Assembly (NCBI RefSeq): GCF_027857615.1 | Contig: NZ_JAQIFT010000069.1 | Location: 155,283 to 219,282 of the forward strand | Length of the DNA: 64,000 nucleotides | Origin: Holtiella tumoricola | GTDB taxonomy: Bacteria > Bacillota > Clostridia > Lachnospirales > Cellulosilyticaceae | Reading direction: 5' to 3' | In this document: positions 59,666 through 64,000 of the stretch, piece after piece | Layout of the letters: every line of letters begins with the position of its first letter | How positions within the stretch are numbered: the stretch's first letter is position 1 | The notes under the pieces: model-generated | What the model was told of the DNA's origin: nothing | Database searches by the model: none | What the model saw: the letters and a program-made list of their open reading frames with translations, nothing else | Made by a program: the position numbers and the translations under genes

Positions 59666-61275
59666 ACTTCACCTATCCTAATCATAATGCTCCCACTCTA
59701 AAGGATGTAAATTTCTCTATTAATCATGGGGACTTTGTTCTTCTCTTTGGCCCCTCAGGATCAGGCAAAAGTACTTTACTCAGACACCTTAAGCAAGAAG
59801 TCAAACCTGTTGGTACTGAAGAGGGACACATCTTATTTGAAGGCCATCCTCTTTCTTCACTTTCTCCTCATGATGCAGCTAGTCGTATTGGCATGGTCTT
59901 TCAAAATCCTGACCAACAAATCGTCCTTTCTAGTGTCTATGAAGAACTTGCTTTTGGTATGGAGAATTTAGGTCTCTCCCCAAGCGAAATGCAACGTCGT
60001 ATTGGTGAAATTAGTACCTTTTTAGGGATTAACCATTGGCTCTATAAAAATACTCATGAACTTTCTGGTGGGCAAAAACAACTTTTAAACTTAGCAAGTA
60101 TTATGACCCTCTATCCAGATGTACTCCTTCTAGATGAGCCTACTTCACAACTTGACCCCATTACGACACAAAATTTTCTTCATATTTTAAAGCGCCTTAA
60201 TGAAGAATTTTCTATTACCATTATTATGACTGAACACCACTTAGAGGACGTATTCCCTCTCGTTAATAAGGTTTTTCTTTTAAAACAAGGTACGATTACC
60301 TATACAGGTACCCCAAAAGCTTCTCTGATGCGCCTCTATGAAGAAAAATCACCTGAACTGTTAGAATATATTCCAGCTATAAGTAAACTTTATCTGGACT
60401 TGGTACAAGACCCTTTAGAAACAAGTATCCCTCTAACACCTAAAGATGCTAGAGCATGGTTTAACCATTTTGACTATCTTATAATGCCACCCTCTCTACA
60501 ATCTAATGGGGTGCATTATAAGGAATATCCTTCTAGCCAAGAAGTTATTCTTAGCTGCAAAGACTTGTATTTTCAATATACCAAGACAAGTCCTTTAGTT
60601 TTAGAACGTATCGATTTAGCTGTTCCTCGTGGGTGTTTCTTAGCGCTACTAGGAGGAAATGGCTCTGGTAAATCTACATTTTTGAAAGTATTAGCAGGAA
60701 TTTATAAGCCCCTAAAAGGTAAGATTAAAACTTCTGCTCGGATAGGTTATTTACCGCAAAATCCTATGACTTTATTCCATGAGCCAACTGTCAAGCAGCA
60801 GCTCTTATCCACCTTGCAGTCCTCTTCCTCTAAGGAGGAAGAAGCTAAACTTGATAATCTTATTCACTTTCTTCAGCTAGAAACACTTCTAGAGCATCAT
60901 CCTTATGATCTGAGTGGAGGACAGATGCAAAAGCTTGCACTAGCAACCGTACTGCTTACAAAGCCTAATCTTTTACTACTAGATGAGCCTACTAAAGGAT
61001 TGGACCCTGCAACTAAAGCTCAATTTGCTCAGTTACTTCAAACACTCCTAGCTCAAAATACTACACTGATTATGGTGAGTCATGATTTAGAATTTGTTGC
61101 AAAATATGCTACCCTTACAACTTTAATGTTCAGTGGACACCTACTTTCTTTAACTACTACTCATGACTTCTTTACAGACAATGTATTTTACACGACAGCT
61201 ATTCATCGTTCTGTAAAGGGTAGGCTACCTGATGCTATTACTTTAGAGGAGGTACAAACACTTGTCCATTCGTAA
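59638..61275 (+). CDS. ECF transporter fused double ATPase (EcfA-EcfA')
   Basis: 545 residues, two ABC ATPase domains in one chain. First: Walker A GPSGSGKST (about 37-45), signature LSGGQKQLLNLA, Walker B VLLLDEPTSQLD. Second (from about 300): Walker A GGNGSGKST, signature LSGGQMQKLALA, Walker B LLLLDEPTKGLD. Both sites keep the catalytic Glu and H-loop (MTEHHLED; MVSHDLEF). Fused ATPases typically belong to dedicated (group I) ECF systems. It overlaps its neighbours on both sides. Confidence 0.92.
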   Translation: MALYEIQHLNFTYPNHNAPTLKDVNFSINHGDFVLLFGPSGSGKSTLLRHLKQEVKPVGTEEGHILFEGHPLSSLSPHDAASRIGMVFQNPDQQIVLSSVYEELAFGMENLGLSPSEMQRRIGEISTFLGINHWLYKNTHELSGGQKQLLNLASIMTLYPDVLLLDEPTSQLDPITTQNFLHILKRLNEEFSITIIMTEHHLEDVFPLVNKVFLLKQGTITYTGTPKASLMRLYEEKSPELLEYIPAISKLYLDLVQDPLETSIPLTPKDARAWFNHFDYLIMPPSLQSNGVHYKEYPSSQEVILSCKDLYFQYTKTSPLVLERIDLAVPRGCFLALLGGNGSGKSTFLKVLAGIYKPLKGKIKTSARIGYLPQNPMTLFHEPTVKQQLLSTLQSSSSKEEEAKLDNLIHFLQLETLLEHHPYDLSGGQMQKLALATVLLTKPNLLLLDEPTKGLDPATKAQFAQLLQTLLAQNTTLIMVSHDLEFVAKYATLTTLMFSGHLLSLTTTHDFFTDNVFYTTAIHRSVKGRLPDAITLEEVQTLVHS

Positions 61276-61948
61276 AATATTTATTTTCTTAGGTATCGTA
61301 CTTGGTGATGCGCTCTTACTCACCTTATCTATACGCTATCCTAAGTACTTTTTCTTGCTTAGTACGGCTATGATTTTGCTAACTATGTATCCTATTTTTC
61401 ATAGTTTTGAAAAACGTTCTCTACAAGCCGAAGAAGTCATCCTTATTGCAGTCTTAAGTGCCCTAGGCGCAGTTGCTAGAATTCCTTTTTCAGCCTTACC
61501 CAGCATTCAACCTACATCCTTTATTATTATTTTAACTGGGGTCATCTTTGGTGGTGAAACTGGCTTTTTAGTAGGTGCTCTAAGTGCCCTTGCCTCTAAC
61601 TTAGTACTTGGACAAGGTCCTTGGACTTTGTGGCAAATGTTTGCTTGGAGTATGATGGGGTTAAGCAGTGGACTCTTTCATACCAGGCACTATACAAAAG
61701 CTTCTGTTAATTTATATATTTTTGGCTTTATATGGGGATTCTTATTTGGTTGGATTATGAATATTTGGTCTGTTGTTTCCTTCTTTGATCGTCTAACCTT
61801 ACCACTTCTTCTAACCTCCATGGCAACTTCCCTTTATTTTGACTTCGCGCATGCATTAAGTAATGTTATCTTCTTGCTACTGTTTTCAAAATCTTGGTTT
61901 CAAATTCTTGGGCGTGTTCAAGTCAAATATGGACTACTCAAGTTGTAA
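61262..61948 (+). CDS. ECF transporter substrate-binding (S) component
   Basis: 228 residues, about six to seven membrane segments. The core EEVILIAVLSALGAVARIPFSALPSIQPTSF with FGGETGFLVGALSALASNLVLGQGPWTLWQMFAWSMMG is typical of S components, with the Ala-rich helix that docks on EcfT. Exact vitamin cannot be read from it alone. The DUF4430 protein encoded next has the transcobalamin C-terminal-like fold, so cobalamin or another corrinoid is the leading candidate. Overlaps the ATPase gene by 14 bp, so translationally coupled. Confidence 0.85.
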   Translation: MSIRKIFIFLGIVLGDALLLTLSIRYPKYFFLLSTAMILLTMYPIFHSFEKRSLQAEEVILIAVLSALGAVARIPFSALPSIQPTSFIIILTGVIFGGETGFLVGALSALASNLVLGQGPWTLWQMFAWSMMGLSSGLFHTRHYTKASVNLYIFGFIWGFLFGWIMNIWSVVSFFDRLTLPLLLTSMATSLYFDFAHALSNVIFLLLFSKSWFQILGRVQVKYGLLKL

Positions 61949-62019
61949 CCTCCTGTCATTTTTTGCATAAAATGTAAGTGTAATCTTATATGATATTTTA
62001 TAGCAAAGGATGATATTTG

Positions 62020-62529
62020 ATGGATACAAAATCTTTAGCTCCTCTTGCAGTGGCTGCTGCTTATCTATTTATGAATCAAAATCCTTCTAGCTTAGTTAGA
62101 AGTTCTGATGATACATCACGTGCTGCTGACCCAAGTCAGTCTATCACCTTTGAAGTACTTGGTCCTGGTGGTAAGACAGTCATGGCACCCCCTACTAAAG
62201 TTACTGTTACCAATACATCTACAGCTCTAACCGCTTCTGTGGATGGACTAAAAGCTAATAAGCTTGCTTTCCAAACAAGTGGAAGTGGCGCCGGCACATA
62301 TGTTACTTCTATCGGTGGCCTTGCTCAACAAGCTAATGGTCCTTTAAGCGGTTGGCTCTACAAGGTAAATAATGTTTTTCCAAATGAAGGTCCTGCTACT
62401 TATAAAGTTAAACCTGGTGATACTATTACTTGGGTTTATACAAACGATTTAGGTAAAGATGTAGGTGCACCTTCTGTTATGTTTGAAAATCGTGCTCACA
62501 AAATGCCAATGAATAACATCAACTTTTAA
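62020..62529 (+). CDS. DUF4430 (transcobalamin C-terminal-like) protein
   Basis: 169 residues. DUF4430 domain over about residues 40-155: ITFEVLGPGGKTVM, GTYVTSIGGLAQQANGPLSGWLYKVNN and YKVKPGDTITWVYTNDLG. DUF4430 shares the fold of the cobalamin-binding domain of transcobalamin/intrinsic factor and often sits beside ECF transporters. The N-terminus (about residues 5-18, LAPLAVAAAYLFMN) is hydrophobic but short and lacks basic residues or a lipobox, so export is uncertain. Start at ATG 62020 with AAAGGA 9 nt upstream. It would capture the vitamin for the ECF system. Confidence 0.8.
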   Translation: MDTKSLAPLAVAAAYLFMNQNPSSLVRSSDDTSRAADPSQSITFEVLGPGGKTVMAPPTKVTVTNTSTALTASVDGLKANKLAFQTSGSGAGTYVTSIGGLAQQANGPLSGWLYKVNNVFPNEGPATYKVKPGDTITWVYTNDLGKDVGAPSVMFENRAHKMPMNNINF

Positions 62530-62532
62530 ATA

Positions 62533-62581
62533 AAAGAGAGGCAACCCATTTTATCATTTTAAAAATGAGTTGCCTCTCTTT
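62533..62581. terminator. Bidirectional terminator, DUF4430 / CcdA-TlpA genes
   Basis: AAAGAGAGGCAAC and GTTGCCTCTCTTT arms, extended inside by ATTTT/AAAAT pairing, between convergent genes. Confidence 0.86.
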
Positions 62582-62603
62582 ATTCTATCCTCTTAATATT
62601 TTA

Positions 62604-63866
62604 CTATTGAACATCTTTATGATTCTCTTGTGTCTGCTTAATAACATCATCCATACTTTCTCTTGTCATCATCCCCTGTACATAGCCCTCTACTGATCCA
62701 TCTGGATTAATTAAGAACGTAGTTGGGAAAGCCGAGATACTATAATAATAAGCAAGTGCACCTTCTTCATCCATTACTACTGGGAATGTATACCCATCTT
62801 TTTCTAAAAACTCAATGACTTCCTCTTTAGATTTTTCATTACCCATATTAGGAAAAGCTACTCCCAGTACAATAACCTCTTCTTCGTTTAAACCATAATC
62901 TTTATAAATCTGCTCAATATCTGGCATTTCTGCTCTACATGGTGGACACCATGTTGCCCAGAAGTTCATAAAGACTGTTTTGCCTTTATAGTCACTTAAA
63001 GTATGCGTATTTCCATATTGGTCTACTAATGTAAAGTCTGGTGCTTGAGGACGTTCCTCTTCTTGAGCAGGCTCCTCTGTTTGTACTTCATCTTTACTAT
63101 TAGCTTGGTTTTGTTGCACTTCATTTTGCTCTGATACGGTACTATTTGCATTTGGTGCAACAAACTTAGGTGTTCTAATACCATTTACAAACAGTATAAA
63201 TCCTACTATTAAAAGTAAGTAACCTCCTATTTTTTGAATCATACTCATTTTTAGCTTTACTCGATCTAATAATTTCAACATCTTTTCTGAAAAAATTGCT
63301 AAAAGCATAAATGGAATAATAAACCCTAGAGTATACACACCTATTAGCATAAATCCTGTTCCTTGACTACTACTTGTTGAAGCCATTACCAGCACTGATG
63401 CTAAAAGTGGCCCTATACAAGGCGTCCAACCAAAACTAAAAGTAAATCCTAGTAAATAAGCTGCTAGTGGATTCATTTCTTTAACTTGCATACGGAATTT
63501 ACGTTCTTTTTGAAGAAATGGAATGTTTAGATCTCCTATATAAAAGAATCCCATTACAATGATGAATAAGCCACCACCAATTAAAAAGTAACGTTTATAT
63601 TCATTTAAGAAACTTTTAAAAGCTCCAATCCCTACTCCAAGTATAAAGAAAGTCGTTGCAATACCTAGGACAAATAAGAGTGTATTACGTAAAAGTACTC
63701 TTTTTTGCGCTTTATGTGGCTCCTCATCTTCCAATATATTTATTTCACCATTTCCTGCACTTCTGGCAAGTACAGCTAAGTAGACAGGTAAAATGGGTAA
63801 TACACATGGTGATAAGAAGGATAATATACCTTCTAAAAATACAACAACTACATTTAAGTTTTCCAT
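62604..63866 (-). CDS. CcdA-TlpA fusion: thiol-disulfide transporter with thioredoxin domain
   Basis: 420 residues. N-terminal CcdA-type membrane domain (about 1-230, six segments) with the redox cysteines in LSFLSPCVLPILPVY and FGWTPCIGPLL. A linker (about 235-270, rich in Gln, Glu and Asn) leads to a TlpA/ResA-type thioredoxin domain with MNFWATWCPPCRAEMP and the cis-Pro region SAFPTTFLIN. It would carry electrons from cytoplasmic thioredoxin to the outside and reduce disulfides there. A single-chain fusion replaces the usual two genes. No cytochrome c gene is visible. Confidence 0.9.
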   Translation of the reverse strand: MENLNVVVVFLEGILSFLSPCVLPILPVYLAVLARSAGNGEINILEDEEPHKAQKRVLLRNTLLFVLGIATTFFILGVGIGAFKSFLNEYKRYFLIGGGLFIIVMGFFYIGDLNIPFLQKERKFRMQVKEMNPLAAYLLGFTFSFGWTPCIGPLLASVLVMASTSSSQGTGFMLIGVYTLGFIIPFMLLAIFSEKMLKLLDRVKLKMSMIQKIGGYLLLIVGFILFVNGIRTPKFVAPNANSTVSEQNEVQQNQANSKDEVQTEEPAQEEERPQAPDFTLVDQYGNTHTLSDYKGKTVFMNFWATWCPPCRAEMPDIEQIYKDYGLNEEEVIVLGVAFPNMGNEKSKEEVIEFLEKDGYTFPVVMDEEGALAYYYSISAFPTTFLINPDGSVEGYVQGMMTRESMDDVIKQTQENHKDVQ

Positions 63867-63912
63867 GAATCCCTTCCTTTCTCTTCATTAATCTTTGATT
63901 TATTCTAAAATG

Positions 63913-63941
63913 AGTATAAGATATTTACATTAGACAAGCAA
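63913..63941 (-). promoter_or_regulatory. Promoter of the CcdA-TlpA gene
   Basis: Reverse strand TTGCTT (63936-63941), 17 bp, TATACT (63913-63918), about 47 bp before the ATG. The remaining bases to the right edge hold nothing else I can support. Confidence 0.5.
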
Positions 63942-64000
63942 TTAGGTACTTTTTTGTAACCGCCTTCTTACTACAAATAAATAAGCCTAAAACTTACTAA

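Overview
The window is AT-rich, with short intergenic gaps, strong Shine-Dalgarno (SD) sites, many intrinsic terminators, YesM/YesN two-component systems, ATPase-less sugar ABC operons and ECF transporters. This fits a low-GC Gram-positive anaerobe of the Clostridia; a Lachnospirales relative such as Cellulosilyticum is my guess, from gene content only. No rRNA, tRNA, CRISPR array, insertion sequence or phage gene was seen.

Layout. (1) 1-2400: an AraC-type regulator and the start of a DppBC/NikBC-type permease operon that runs off the left edge. (2) 2500-6250: an iron-sulfur/molybdenum cluster of two NifX-fold proteins, two MinD-like ATPases with ferredoxin inserts, a DUF134 regulator and a NifU-like scaffold, resembling the orange-protein (ORP) operons of anaerobes. 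Two of its promoters carry paired CATATG operators. (3) 6270-8800: a DhaT-like alcohol dehydrogenase and a PocR-type AraC regulator. (4) 8900-38500: a large sulfated-glycan locus with four cytoplasmic Cys-type sulfatases, GH29 alpha-fucosidase, GH4 alpha-galactosidase-like enzyme, a DUF4838 protein, one GPH symporter, two sugar ABC importers without ATPases, two YesM/YesN systems, ROK and AraC regulators, a glycerophosphodiesterase and a vestige of another glycosidase. Oligosaccharides would be imported intact and then desulfated and cleaved inside the cell. The sulfatase-maturing radical-SAM enzyme is not in the window.

(5) 38600-42300: an EAL-HDOD protein, an orphan LytTR regulator and a PHP hydrolase. 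The gaps on both sides of the LytTR gene hold 21-bp-phased direct repeats overlapping promoters that lead into apparently noncoding transcripts ending in terminators. (6) 42400-54400: an envelope-response region with two OmpR-type two-component systems, a beta-propeller lipoprotein, a three-gene ABC exporter with a large CARDB-like surface protein, a NodB-type deacetylase and a small coiled-coil membrane protein. Three promoters here share four half-sites with identical 10/11/11-bp phasing, ending exactly 9 bp upstream of the -10 box.

(7) 54400-58700: a helicase with a possible RelE-like N-terminus, a companion protein, and an FHA protein with nine 36-bp repeats. (8) 58800-62600: an ECF vitamin transporter (T, fused double ATPase, S) followed by a DUF4430 protein, probably for a corrinoid. 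(9) 62600-63900: a CcdA-TlpA fusion for extracytoplasmic thiol-redox work.

The most interesting unexplained features are the LytTR/small-RNA island (about 40090-41515), the three-promoter regulon (50613-54376), the CATATG operators (5141-6240) and the sulfoglycan locus.
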